Shown piece by piece: positions 48,024 through 59,063 of a DNA stretch of 64,000 nt. The number at the start of each line of letters is the position of its first letter. Positions within the stretch are counted from its first letter, which is position 1. This DNA is from Streptomyces macrolidinus (GTDB taxonomy: Bacteria; Actinomycetota; Actinomycetes; Streptomycetales; Streptomycetaceae). The position numbers were made by a program, and so were the translations under genes. The DNA lies in contig NZ_JAMWMR010000009.1 in NCBI RefSeq assembly GCF_023887685.1, positions 150,371-214,370 on the forward strand, read 5' to 3'. A model generated the notes under the pieces. That model was not told the DNA's origin. It was given only the letters and a program-made list of their open reading frames with translations, and ran no database searches.

Positions 48024-49034
48024 ATGTTCAGGACCCTGGGGGGTGGAGATTTGCCAGCGAATCAGACCAATGCGACACATCCCCATACGGCAACCGAACT
48101 GTGCGACACAGGTGGCCGACTTTATGCGGACGCCCTGCGCTCAGGACGCATCGCCCGCCGCGACGTGGAACCGGCGCCCTGCCTCATCGAGTTCGCCCTG
48201 CTCTACCCCGACCCCGACGACCCGGACTGGCTGCGCCCCGTCCCGCCGGCCGTCGCCCTGGCGCAGCGCCTCAACCCCATCGAGCGCGAGATAGCGGAGA
48301 ACCGGCGACGGTCCGTCCAACTCTCCGAAGCTTTCGAGCCGTTCATGGCACTCAGCGCCCAGACCACGGCCAACACCCACTCGATCTCGGTGCTGGAGGG
48401 CAGCGACCGCATCAACGCCGCGCTCGACCTCGCCACGACGCAGTGCCAGAGCAAGGTGCTCACCGTCCAGCCGAGCAACCGCTTCTCCGAACGCACCGTC
48501 CTCCAGGGGCTCGACCGCGACAAGGCCCTGGTCGAACGTGATGTGCGCATCCAGACGCTGTATCAGCACACGGTCCGGTTCAACTTCGGGCAACTCGCCT
48601 ATGTCTCCCGGCTGACCAACGGCAAGGTGGAGTACCGCACCATCGACGAACTCGTGGAGCGCCTCATCATCTGCGACGAGACCGTCGCCTTCATCCCCAC
48701 CCGCGACGACCAGCAGGTCGCACTGGAGCTGCGCCACCCCGGGCTCGTCCGCTACCTCATCAAGGTCTTCGAGTTCATGTGGAACCGCGCGGTCCCGCTG
48801 ACCGCGGGCGCCCCCTACAAGACCGCCCCCGACGGCATCACCGACATCCAGCACTCCATCGCCAAACTCCTGGTGGAGGGCCATGTGGACGAGGCCATCG
48901 CGCGGCGCCTGGGCATGAACGTCCGCACCTGCCGCGCCCATATCGCCAAGCTGGCCACGGCCCTCGGCAGCGGCAGCCGCGCCCAACTCGGCTTCCTCAT
49001 CGCCCGGTCGGGGATCCTGAACCCGGACTCCTGA
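48024..49034 (+). CDS. LuxR-type HTH regulator, copy 1
   Basis: 336 residues. The C-terminal LuxR-type helix-turn-helix is at about 280-325 (LLVEGHVDEAIARRLGMNVRTCRAHIAKLATALGSGSRAQLGFL). The N-terminal two-thirds is a TrmB/phospholipase-D-like sensor region (LCDTGGRLYADALRSGRI; VLTVQPSNRFSERTVLQG; LIICDETVAFIPTRDD). ATG 48024 is used, but the TTG at 48051 with GGTGGAG before it is possible. It diverges from the DTKWP operon, its most likely target, and converges with a paralogue. Confidence 0.82.
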   Translation: MFRTLGGGDLPANQTNATHPHTATELCDTGGRLYADALRSGRIARRDVEPAPCLIEFALLYPDPDDPDWLRPVPPAVALAQRLNPIEREIAENRRRSVQLSEAFEPFMALSAQTTANTHSISVLEGSDRINAALDLATTQCQSKVLTVQPSNRFSERTVLQGLDRDKALVERDVRIQTLYQHTVRFNFGQLAYVSRLTNGKVEYRTIDELVERLIICDETVAFIPTRDDQQVALELRHPGLVRYLIKVFEFMWNRAVPLTAGAPYKTAPDGITDIQHSIAKLLVEGHVDEAIARRLGMNVRTCRAHIAKLATALGSGSRAQLGFLIARSGILNPDS

Positions 49035-49040
49035 GCGCGC

Positions 49041-50069
49041 TCACAGACCGGCCGGGCCCTCCGGAACACCAGGGGCCGGGACGGGCCGCGGGCGCGGGGG
49101 TCCGTCCAGGCCCGCCTGGGCGATACGGACGCCCAACTGCGTACGACTCGCCGCGCCCAACGTCTCCGAGAGACGGGCGATGTGCGCGCGGCAGGTCCGC
49201 ACACTGATCCCCAGGCGTTCGGCGATCACCGCGTCCTGGTGGCCCTCCGCGAGCAGCGCCGCGATCGAGCGCTCCCGCAGGCTGATGCCGTCGATCCCCG
49301 TCTCCGGCAGCGGGGACGTCAGCGGGATCGCCAGTTGCCACAGCCGCTCGAAGACCGTCACCAAGTAGTTGATCAGCGCCGGGTGGCGCAGTTCGAGGGC
49401 GACCGTACGGTCCGTGTTGGCCGGGATGAAGGCGACCGTGCGGTCGAAGAGGATCAGCCGCTCGGGCACCTCGTCCAGGGTGCGCGCCTGGGCCGCGTCG
49501 CCCATCAGCTCCATATAGGTGCGCAGTCCCTGGCCGTGCCGGGCCACATGGGTGTACAGGTCGCGCATCCGCACGCCCCGGCGGCGCATCTCCAGGGCCC
49601 GGTGGAGCCCTTCGGTGAGTTCGTCCTCGCGGCGGATCCCGCCCGGCTGCACCGCCAGCACCTCGCTCGTGCAGCGCTCGGTCGCCTCGTCCATCGAGGC
49701 CCGGATCCGCGCCAGCCCGTCCAGGACGCGGATCGCCATGCCCTTCGCCGGACCCTGCTCCCGGCCGCCGAGCCCGGCGTACCACTCGACCGCGGCGACC
49801 GCCGTCCCGACCCGCGCTTGGCTCGCGCGCACCTCCTTGTGCACGCCGCGCAGCAGCCGGGTCATGACCTCCTGCGGGGAGGTCGGCACCAGCCGGTCCA
49901 TGTCGTCGGGGTCGGGGTGCAGCAGCCCCAGCTCCAGCAGGCAGGGCACCGCCGCGGCGTCGGCGCGGGGCACCCGGCCGCGGCTCACCGCCCGGGAGTA
50001 CAGGGCGTGTCCGGCCTCGCAGAGCCGGTCAGCACCGTGCGGATGCGTGTCCGACCCGTGCCCGGCCAT
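49041..50069 (-). CDS. LuxR-type HTH regulator, copy 2 (paralogue of the convergent neighbour)
   Basis: 342 residues from ATG 50067-50069 (AGGGGTGGAAG just upstream); the frame continues upstream without support. Domain order and many residues match copy 1: LCEAGHALYSRAVSRGRV, LLELGLLHPDPDD, VLAVQPGGIRREDELTEG, LILFDRTVAFIPANTD, and the HTH GHQDAVIAERLGISVRTCRAHIARLSETLGAASRTQLGVRI. The two genes converge with only 6 bp between stops, an old inverted duplication or parallel recruitment. The tail is Pro/Gly-rich. Confidence 0.82.
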   Translation of the reverse strand: MAGHGSDTHPHGADRLCEAGHALYSRAVSRGRVPRADAAAVPCLLELGLLHPDPDDMDRLVPTSPQEVMTRLLRGVHKEVRASQARVGTAVAAVEWYAGLGGREQGPAKGMAIRVLDGLARIRASMDEATERCTSEVLAVQPGGIRREDELTEGLHRALEMRRRGVRMRDLYTHVARHGQGLRTYMELMGDAAQARTLDEVPERLILFDRTVAFIPANTDRTVALELRHPALINYLVTVFERLWQLAIPLTSPLPETGIDGISLRERSIAALLAEGHQDAVIAERLGISVRTCRAHIARLSETLGAASRTQLGVRIAQAGLDGPPRPRPVPAPGVPEGPAGL

Positions 50070-50328
50070 CTTCCACCCCTGGCTCCGTTCCTGGCTTCGG
50101 CGTCTGCGCGACGCGACGTGCCGGTGCCGTCCCTGACACGCACCCGTACGGCGCTCCCGTCGCGCCCCGCACGCCTTCGCAGCGCAACTATGCGCGGCCC
50201 CGCCCGCCTCCGCAACACGGCTCCGCCCCGTCAACGCCCGGAATCCGCACGGAACATCCGGGAATCTTCCCGCCGCAGAACCTTCCGTCACGCTGCGGCG
50301 GGCCGACCGGGCGGCACAGGCCCGGAGG

Positions 50329-51456
50329 CTACTTCAGACCGATCGCCGCGCAGGCCGAACGGTAGGGAGCGGTGCAGATGTCCTCGACGGTGTAGACGCC
50401 GTCCTGGAGGACCGTCTCCTTGATGGTGTCCTTCTTGAGGGCGACGACGGGCACGAGCATCGCCGGGATCCGCTTCTGCGTCGGGCTGTCGACCTTGTCG
50501 CGGGTCAGCGCGTCGAACTCGATGGAGCGGCCCTGGACCTTGGCCACCGCCATCTCCGCGGCGGTGTTCGCCTCCTCGCGGTACGACTTGTACACGCTCA
50601 TGTACTGGCTGCCCGCGACGATCCGCTGCACCGCGTCCAGGTCGGCGTCCTGCCCCGTCACCGGCGGCATCTTGCTCGCGCCCGCCGCCTTCAGCGCGTC
50701 GATGACACCGCCCGCCATGCCGTCGTTCGCCGAGTAGACGGCGGCGATGTCGCCGACGCCCACGGACTGGATCGCCTGCACCATGTTCGCCTTGGCGTTC
50801 TCCGGCTTCCAGTCCTTGGTGTCGTAGGACTTGACGATGTTCACCTTGCCCTGGAGTTCGCTGAGCGCGCCCTTCTTGAACTGCGCCGCGTTGGGGTCGG
50901 TGTCCGCGCCGTTCATCATGACGACCTTGCTGCCCGCCACCTTGTCGCCGAGCGCCTCGAGGATCGCGCGGGCCTGCACCTCGCCGACGAGTTCGTTGTC
51001 GAAGGAGATGTACGCGTCGATCGGGCCCTGCGCGAGCCGGTCGTAGGCGATGACCGGGATCCCCGCGTCCTTGGCCTTCTTCACCTTCGGCGCGATGGCC
51101 TGGGCGTCCACGGCGTCCAGCAGCACCACGTCCACCTTGTCGGTGATCATCTGGTCGAGCTGCCTGCTCTGCTTGGCCGCGTCCGCCTCGGCGTTGGCGT
51201 AGCTGACCCGGCCCTGGTTCGCGGTGAGCGAGGCGACCTGCTTCTTGATGATCGGGTAGTCGAACTTCTCGTAGCGCTTGTTCTCCTTCTCCGGCAGAAG
51301 GAGGCCCACCGTGATGTCGTTGCCCTTCTTCGTCACGGAGTCGCCGTCCCCGCCGCCGAAGACACCGCACGCGGTGAGGGAGAAGGCCGCCGTGGAGGCT
51401 GCCAGGACAGTACAGATACGGCGCACAGCGGTCCTACGAGTGGTACGAGCGTTCAC
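50329..51456 (-). CDS. Xylose-type sugar-binding lipoprotein of an ABC importer
   Basis: 375 residues with lipobox SLTAC (lipidation at Cys30) and a periplasmic-binding-protein type 1 fold: DITVGLLLPEKENKRYEKFDYPIIKK, VVLLDAVDAQAIAPKVKKAKDAGIPVIAYDRL, YISFDNELVGEVQA, VYSANDGMAGGVIDALKAAG and PVTGQDADLDAVQRI. These match xylose/ribose-binding proteins. No ATPase or permease gene adjoins it, so it works with transporter subunits encoded elsewhere. GTGAAA/TTTCAC arms at about 51579-51600 could be an operator. Confidence 0.88.
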   Translation of the reverse strand: MNARTTRRTAVRRICTVLAASTAAFSLTACGVFGGGDGDSVTKKGNDITVGLLLPEKENKRYEKFDYPIIKKQVASLTANQGRVSYANAEADAAKQSRQLDQMITDKVDVVLLDAVDAQAIAPKVKKAKDAGIPVIAYDRLAQGPIDAYISFDNELVGEVQARAILEALGDKVAGSKVVMMNGADTDPNAAQFKKGALSELQGKVNIVKSYDTKDWKPENAKANMVQAIQSVGVGDIAAVYSANDGMAGGVIDALKAAGASKMPPVTGQDADLDAVQRIVAGSQYMSVYKSYREEANTAAEMAVAKVQGRSIEFDALTRDKVDSPTQKRIPAMLVPVVALKKDTIKETVLQDGVYTVEDICTAPYRSACAAIGLK

Positions 51457-51867
51457 ATCAGGTGCCTTCCGGGCGGGGGAGCAGCATTGCGACCCAGGTG
51501 GCTGAAAGCCAACGCGGCGACGGTGGGCACCGTCAAGGAGTACCGGTTAACGAGATGGCAACAGGGACGGCGTGGAAGCAGTGTGAAATTCAAGGGAGTT
51601 TCACGTGAGAGGCCTTCACCTCCCCCCGCGCACCGGGCACTTCACTCCGACCTGGGCCGACGCGTCGCGCAGCACCTCGTCAACTGCCTTACGGCGCAAC
51701 GTCGTTCAGCACGTCTCACGCCACACGCCCGGCGTCGCGGATTCGCACCGGCACACATGCACGCGCGCGCCCGACGGCTCCGCGCGGCCCGCTCACGGCC
51801 GCCGCCCCTCCCGAGAGGGGGATATGACTCCTGTCACACTCGCCGTCGGCACCGTCGTTCCCGACGC
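51457..51867. other. Intergenic between binding-protein gene and heat-shock operon end
   Basis: 411 bp. The left part must contain the binding-protein promoter; a dyad GTGAAA-N10-TTTCAC near 51579-51600 is a candidate repressor site. The remainder up to the terminator shows no credible gene on either strand. Confidence 0.45.
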
Positions 51868-51903
51868 CGAACGCCCGGCCGGGAATCCCCGGCCGGGCGT
51901 TCG
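51868..51903 (-). terminator. Terminator of the dnaK operon
   Basis: A 15-bp perfect stem (51868-51882 with 51889-51903) and short loop, 20 bp after the hspR stop. Confidence 0.88.
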
Positions 51904-51922
51904 TACGGACTGTCTCAGCGCG

Positions 51923-52378
51923 TCATTCCGACGGATGCTGCTGCCGCTTGGGCCGCCACACCACCAGCGCGCTGGTCTGCTGCACCTCCTGGTACGGCAC
52001 CAGGTCGCGGCGGTAGGAGGCGTGGACGGCGGCCTCGCGCTGCCGCATCGTCGCCGCCGCGCCGTCCAGCGCCGACTCCAGCTCCGCGACGCGGGACTGA
52101 AGTGCGGTGACCTGGTTCTCCAGTTCGATGATGCGCTTGATACCGGCCAGGTTGATGCCCTCGTCCTGCGACAACTGCTGCACCTGGCGCAGCAGGGCGA
52201 TGTCGCGGGCCGAGTAGCGCCGGCCCCGGCCGGCCGTACGGTCCGGGGACACCAGGCCCAGACGGTCGTACTGGCGCAGGGTCTGCGGGTGCAGACCGGA
52301 GAGCTGGGCCGCCACCGAAATGACGTAGACCGGGGTCTCCTCGGTCAGTTCGTACGGGTTGCGTCGACGGCCGTCCAT
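51923..52378 (-). CDS. hspR: Heat-shock repressor HspR
   Basis: 151 residues, a MerR-like regulator: N-terminal PVYVISVAAQLSGLHPQTLRQYDRLGLVSPDRTAGRGRRYSARDI, then a coiled coil (GIKRIIELENQVTALQSRVAELESAL). HspR represses its own operon and clpB by binding HAIR inverted repeats with DnaK as co-repressor, and is released when DnaK is busy with unfolded protein. It starts 4 bp after dnaJ. HAIR sites found before dnaK and clpB support the assignment. Confidence 0.96.
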   Translation of the reverse strand: MDGRRRNPYELTEETPVYVISVAAQLSGLHPQTLRQYDRLGLVSPDRTAGRGRRYSARDIALLRQVQQLSQDEGINLAGIKRIIELENQVTALQSRVAELESALDGAAATMRQREAAVHASYRRDLVPYQEVQQTSALVVWRPKRQQHPSE

Positions 52379-52382
52379 CTCC

Positions 52383-53555
52383 TTATGCTCCCTTCGCGGC
52401 CTGGAACAGCTCCGAGCGCGGATCCTCTCCCGCGGTCGCCTCGCGATACGCCTCCAGCGCCTCACGAGCCTTCCCCGACAGATCCTTCGGGACACTCACC
52501 TCGACGGTGACCAGCAGATCACCGCGGGTGCCGTCCGTACGGGCCGCGCCCTTGCCGCGGGCGCGCATCGTGCGCCCGTTGGGTGTGCCCTCGGGCAGCT
52601 TCAGCCGCACCGGGGGCCCACCGAGGGTGGGCACCTGGATCTCGGCGCCGAGCGCCGCCTCCGCGAACGTCACCGGCACGGTCACCGTGAGGTTGTCGCC
52701 CTTGCGACCGAAGACCGGGTGCGCGTTCACATGGACGACGACGTACAGGTCACCGGCCGGACCGCCCCGCTCGCCGGGTGCGCCCTTGCCGCGCAGGCGG
52801 ATGCGCTGCCCGTCGGACACCCCGGCCGGGATGCGGACCTGCATCGTCCGGGACGACTTCGCCCGGCCGCTGCCCTTGCAGACGTCGCAGGGGTTCTCCG
52901 CGATCAGACCGCGGCCCTTGCAGTCCGGGCACGGGTCGGTCAGCGAGAAGCCGCCGCCCGAGCCGCGCGCCACCTGTCCGGTGCCGACACAGGTCGGGCA
53001 CACCCGGGGGGTGCCGTTCTTGTCGCCGGTGCCCGAACAGGCCTTGCACGGGGACTGCGAGGACATGCGCAGCGGTACCGTCGCGCCGTCCGCCGCCTCC
53101 ATGAAGCTCAGCGTGACCTCGGACTCCACGTCCTGGCCGCGCCGCGGCTGCGTGCGCGTGCCCGCGCCGCCGCCGCGGTTGAACAGGCCGCCGAAGACGT
53201 CGCCGATACCGCCGCCGAAGTTGCCTCCGGCGCCGCCGCCCTGACCACCGAAGAGATCGCCGAGGTCGAAGTTGAACGAGCCACCACCCGCTCCGGGTCC
53301 GGGGCGGAAGCCACCGTTGCCGAAGAGGGCGCGGGCCTCGTCGTACTCCTTGCGCTTCTTGGGATCGGCGAGGACGTCGTTCGCCTCGGAGATCTCCTTG
53401 AAACGTTCCTCCGCCTTGGCGTTGCCCTTGTTGGCGTCCGGGTGGAACTCACGGGCGAGCTTCCGGTACGCCTTCTTGATCTCGGCCTCGGTGGCGTCCT
53501 TGGGGACGCCGAGGACCTTGTAGAAGTCCTTCTCGATGAAGTCCTTGGTGCTCAT
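52383..53555 (-). CDS. dnaJ: Chaperone DnaJ
   Basis: 390 residues: J domain at about 10-75 with the HPD motif (REFHPDANKGNAKAEERFKEI), a Gly/Phe-rich linker, four CxxCxGxG-type zinc repeats (CKACSGTG, CPTCVGTG, CPDCKGRG, CDVCKGSG) and the C-terminal peptide-binding domain. DnaJ delivers substrates to DnaK and stimulates its ATPase. It is the third gene of the operon, 69 bp after grpE. Confidence 0.97.
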   Translation of the reverse strand: MSTKDFIEKDFYKVLGVPKDATEAEIKKAYRKLAREFHPDANKGNAKAEERFKEISEANDVLADPKKRKEYDEARALFGNGGFRPGPGAGGGSFNFDLGDLFGGQGGGAGGNFGGGIGDVFGGLFNRGGGAGTRTQPRRGQDVESEVTLSFMEAADGATVPLRMSSQSPCKACSGTGDKNGTPRVCPTCVGTGQVARGSGGGFSLTDPCPDCKGRGLIAENPCDVCKGSGRAKSSRTMQVRIPAGVSDGQRIRLRGKGAPGERGGPAGDLYVVVHVNAHPVFGRKGDNLTVTVPVTFAEAALGAEIQVPTLGGPPVRLKLPEGTPNGRTMRARGKGAARTDGTRGDLLVTVEVSVPKDLSGKAREALEAYREATAGEDPRSELFQAAKGA

Positions 53556-53624
53556 CCCCGACGCCCCTCCTTCCTTTCCGCGTGGAGCTCCGAAGGGATC
53601 TCCCCGTGGATCCGCGTGACTACG

Positions 53625-56182
<2,558 letters not shown>

Positions 56183-56190
56183 TCAACAGA

Positions 56191-56211
56191 CCTGAGTCAG
56201 CCCGACTCAAC
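56191..56211. promoter_or_regulatory. HAIR operator 2 upstream of dnaK
   Basis: CCTGAGT-N7-ACTCAAC: the inner TGAGT/ACTCA arms are perfect and the outer pairs diverge. It is centred 53 bp from operator 1, five helical turns, consistent with cooperative binding. Confidence 0.82.
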
Positions 56212-56522
56212 TTATGTTCGACGCCACACAGCAACAGCAACGGACGCCGGAACGGACGAGTTCCGCCTCGACGGGCAGGCTCCGAACCGGGACGTCCCGT
56301 GGCGCGTTCGTTTCGGTCGGACGGGAGGGGCGGCTCGGACCGGCGGACCGGGAGGCAAGGGTTCCCACAGCGACGCAGATCACCGCTCACGGCATTACAG
56401 TGCGCCAGAGATATGGGTAGTCTCAGACGGACTGCATAAGTTACCGCTTAGTAATTGCCCTTCGAGGTACACAGGACGTACATCGGAGGGAGGAAACCCC
56501 CTCGCAGGCCCGAGGAGCCCCA
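56212..56522. other. Divergent intergenic region dnaK / Fe-S oxidoreductase
   Basis: 311 bp after the HAIR sites. The right end holds the promoter of the oxidoreductase; an AT-rich segment at 56410-56460 is the likely promoter and GAGGAG at 56510-56515 its ribosome site. No gene seen. Confidence 0.45.
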
Positions 56523-58790
56523 ATGCAACTCGCCGCGATCATCGTGTCGCTGGTACTGATCGTGGTCGGCGTGGCACTGTTCGGCCGCGCCGTCCTACAG
56601 ATCGTCGCCCATATGCGGCTCGGCCAGCCCGTGCCCGCCGGGACCCGCACCGACGATCCGAAGCAGCGCACCCTCACCGTGGTCAAGGAGTTCCTCGGCC
56701 ACACCCGGATGAACCGCTGGGGCGTCGTCGGCGTCGCGCACTGGTTCGTGGCGGTGGGCTTCTTCACCCTCCTGCTGACCATCGTCAACGCGATCGGCCA
56801 GCTCTTCCAGGCCGACTGGATCCTGCCGATCCTCGGTGAGTGGGCCCCGTACAACGTCTACGTCGAGTTCATCGGCACGATGACGATCATCGGCATCCTC
56901 GCCCTGATCGTGATCCGCCAGCTCAGCAAGCCGAACAAGCCGGGCCGCAAGTCCCGCTTCGCCGGCTCCAACTTCGGCCAGGCGTACTTCGTCGAGTGCG
57001 TCATCCTCATCGTCGGCGTCTGCATCTTCATGCTGCACGCCCTCGAAGGCGCCCAGCACCACGTGGACGGCTACGAGGCCTCGTTCTTCCTCTCGTACCC
57101 AGTGGTCTCCTGGCTCGAGGGCATGGACCTCTCCACGCTCCAGAACCTCACGTACTTCTTCGCCGGCCTGAAGATCGCGACCTCCTTCATCTGGATGATC
57201 ACGGTCGCCCTGAAGACCGACATGGGCGTCGCCTGGCACCGCTTCCTCGCCTTCCCCAACATCTGGTTCAAGCGCGAGGCCGACGGCGGTACGGCCCTCG
57301 GTGCCCTGCCGCCGATGACCTCCGGCGGCAAGACGATCGACTTCACCGACCCCGGCGAGGACGACGTCTTCGGTGTCTCCCAGATCGAGCACTTCTCCTG
57401 GAAGGGCCTGCTGGACTTCTCCACCTGCACGGAGTGCGGTCGCTGCCAGTCGCAGTGCCCGGCGTGGAACACCGGCAAGCCGCTCTCCCCGAAGCTGCTG
57501 ATCATGTCGCTGCGCGACCACGCGCACGCCAAGGCCCCGTATCTGCTGGCCGGTGGCGGCAAGACCATGGAGGGCGAGGAGAAGGCCTCGGCCGAGGCCC
57601 TCGCCGACGTCCCCGCCGCCGCGCTCGCGGAGGCCGAGCGCCCGCTGATCGGCACGGCCGAGGAGAACGGCGTCATCGACCCGGACGTCCTGTGGTCCTG
57701 CACCACCTGCGGCGCCTGTGTCGAGCAGTGCCCGGTCGACATCGAGCACATCGACCACATCGTCGACATGCGCCGCTACCAGGTGATGATCGAGTCCGCG
57801 TTCCCGTCCGAGGCGGGCACGATGCTCAAGAACCTGGAGAAGAAGGGCAACCCCTGGGGCCTGGCCAAGAAGCAGCGCCTGGAGTGGACCAAGGAGGTCG
57901 ACTTCGACGTCCCGGTCGTCGGCAAGGACATCGAGGACCTGTCCGAGGTCGAGTACCTGTACTGGGTCGGCTGCGCCGGTGCCCTGGAGGACCGCGCCAA
58001 GAAGACGACGAAGGCGTTCGCCGAACTCCTGCACATCGCGGGCGTGAAGTTCGCGATCATGGGCGGCGACGAGAAGTGCACCGGTGACTCCGCCCGCCGC
58101 CTGGGCAACGAGCCCCTGTTCCAGGAGCTCGGCATGGAGAACGTCGCCGCGCTGAACATGGCGTTCGGCGAGGACGACGACGACCCGGCGACGAAGAAGC
58201 CGAAGTCGGCCAAGAAGATCGTCGCGACCTGCCCGCACTGCCTCAACACCCTGGGCAACGAGTACCCGCAGCTCGGCGGCGACTACGAGGTCATCCACCA
58301 CACGCAGTTGCTCCAGCACCTCGTGGACGAGGGCAAGCTGCTCCCCGTCACGCCGGTCGAGGGCATCATCACCTACCACGACCCGTGCTACCTGGGCCGC
58401 CACAACAAGATCTACACGCCCCCGCGCGAGATCATCGGCAAGGTCCCGGGCCTGCGCAACGAGGAGATGCACCGCCACAAGGAGCGCGGCTTCTGCTGTG
58501 GCGCCGGTGGCGCCCGGATGTGGATGGAAGAGCGGATCGGCAAGCGCATCAACGACGAGCGCGTCGACGAGGCCCTCTCCCTCAACCCCGACATCGTCTC
58601 GACGGCCTGCCCGTTCTGCCTCGTCATGCTGACCGACTCGGTCAATGGCAAGAAGAACGACGGCAAGGCCAAGGAGTCCATCCAGGTCGTGGACGTCGCC
58701 CAGTTGCTCCTCGACTCCGTCAGGACGCCTGCCGACCCGAGCGACGACGAGCAGACGTCGAGCGAGCCGGAGCCCGAGCCGGTGAAGTAG
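56523..58790 (+). CDS. Membrane Fe-S oxidoreductase (heterodisulfide-reductase/CCG-type)
   Basis: 755 residues. About five to six N-terminal helices (to about 240) form a NarI-like membrane part. Two 4Fe-4S ferredoxin motifs follow, CTECGRCQSQCP near 303 and CTTCGACVEQCP near 393. Two CCG domains come last (WVGCAG, CPHCLN, HDPCYLGRHN and CCGAGGARMW near 656). This matches the actinobacterial iron-sulphur reductase near dnaK, as in Mycobacterium Rv0338c, proposed to link electron-transfer flavoprotein or fatty acid oxidation to the quinone pool. Transcribed alone, ending in a strong hairpin. Confidence 0.9.
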   Translation: MQLAAIIVSLVLIVVGVALFGRAVLQIVAHMRLGQPVPAGTRTDDPKQRTLTVVKEFLGHTRMNRWGVVGVAHWFVAVGFFTLLLTIVNAIGQLFQADWILPILGEWAPYNVYVEFIGTMTIIGILALIVIRQLSKPNKPGRKSRFAGSNFGQAYFVECVILIVGVCIFMLHALEGAQHHVDGYEASFFLSYPVVSWLEGMDLSTLQNLTYFFAGLKIATSFIWMITVALKTDMGVAWHRFLAFPNIWFKREADGGTALGALPPMTSGGKTIDFTDPGEDDVFGVSQIEHFSWKGLLDFSTCTECGRCQSQCPAWNTGKPLSPKLLIMSLRDHAHAKAPYLLAGGGKTMEGEEKASAEALADVPAAALAEAERPLIGTAEENGVIDPDVLWSCTTCGACVEQCPVDIEHIDHIVDMRRYQVMIESAFPSEAGTMLKNLEKKGNPWGLAKKQRLEWTKEVDFDVPVVGKDIEDLSEVEYLYWVGCAGALEDRAKKTTKAFAELLHIAGVKFAIMGGDEKCTGDSARRLGNEPLFQELGMENVAALNMAFGEDDDDPATKKPKSAKKIVATCPHCLNTLGNEYPQLGGDYEVIHHTQLLQHLVDEGKLLPVTPVEGIITYHDPCYLGRHNKIYTPPREIIGKVPGLRNEEMHRHKERGFCCGAGGARMWMEERIGKRINDERVDEALSLNPDIVSTACPFCLVMLTDSVNGKKNDGKAKESIQVVDVAQLLLDSVRTPADPSDDEQTSSEPEPEPVK

Positions 58791-58822
58791 CCGACGTTCC
58801 CGCAGCACAGCGGAACAGAGTC

Positions 58823-58859
58823 CGGAGGCCGGAGTCGCACCACGCGACTCCGGCCTCCG
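58823..58859 (+). terminator. Terminator after the Fe-S oxidoreductase
   Basis: A perfect 15-bp stem (58823-58837 with 58845-58859), 7-base loop, 33 bp past the stop. Confidence 0.85.
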
Positions 58860-59063
58860 CCGCGTACGGCACAAGCGGGAGGGGGCGGATCCGCCCCGTA
58901 CGCGACCGTACGCGCGCTCACCGCCCCCAAACCCCAAGAGGCCACGAGCGCCCCCTGATTCTCGGCCTCGGGCCCCTTAGGGGATGTCACAGCTCGGCCG
59001 CAATGCCGCTCCCCCGGCCCCGGGCCGGTACGTCACCCTCCGGAACCAGGTACGTTCGAAGGC

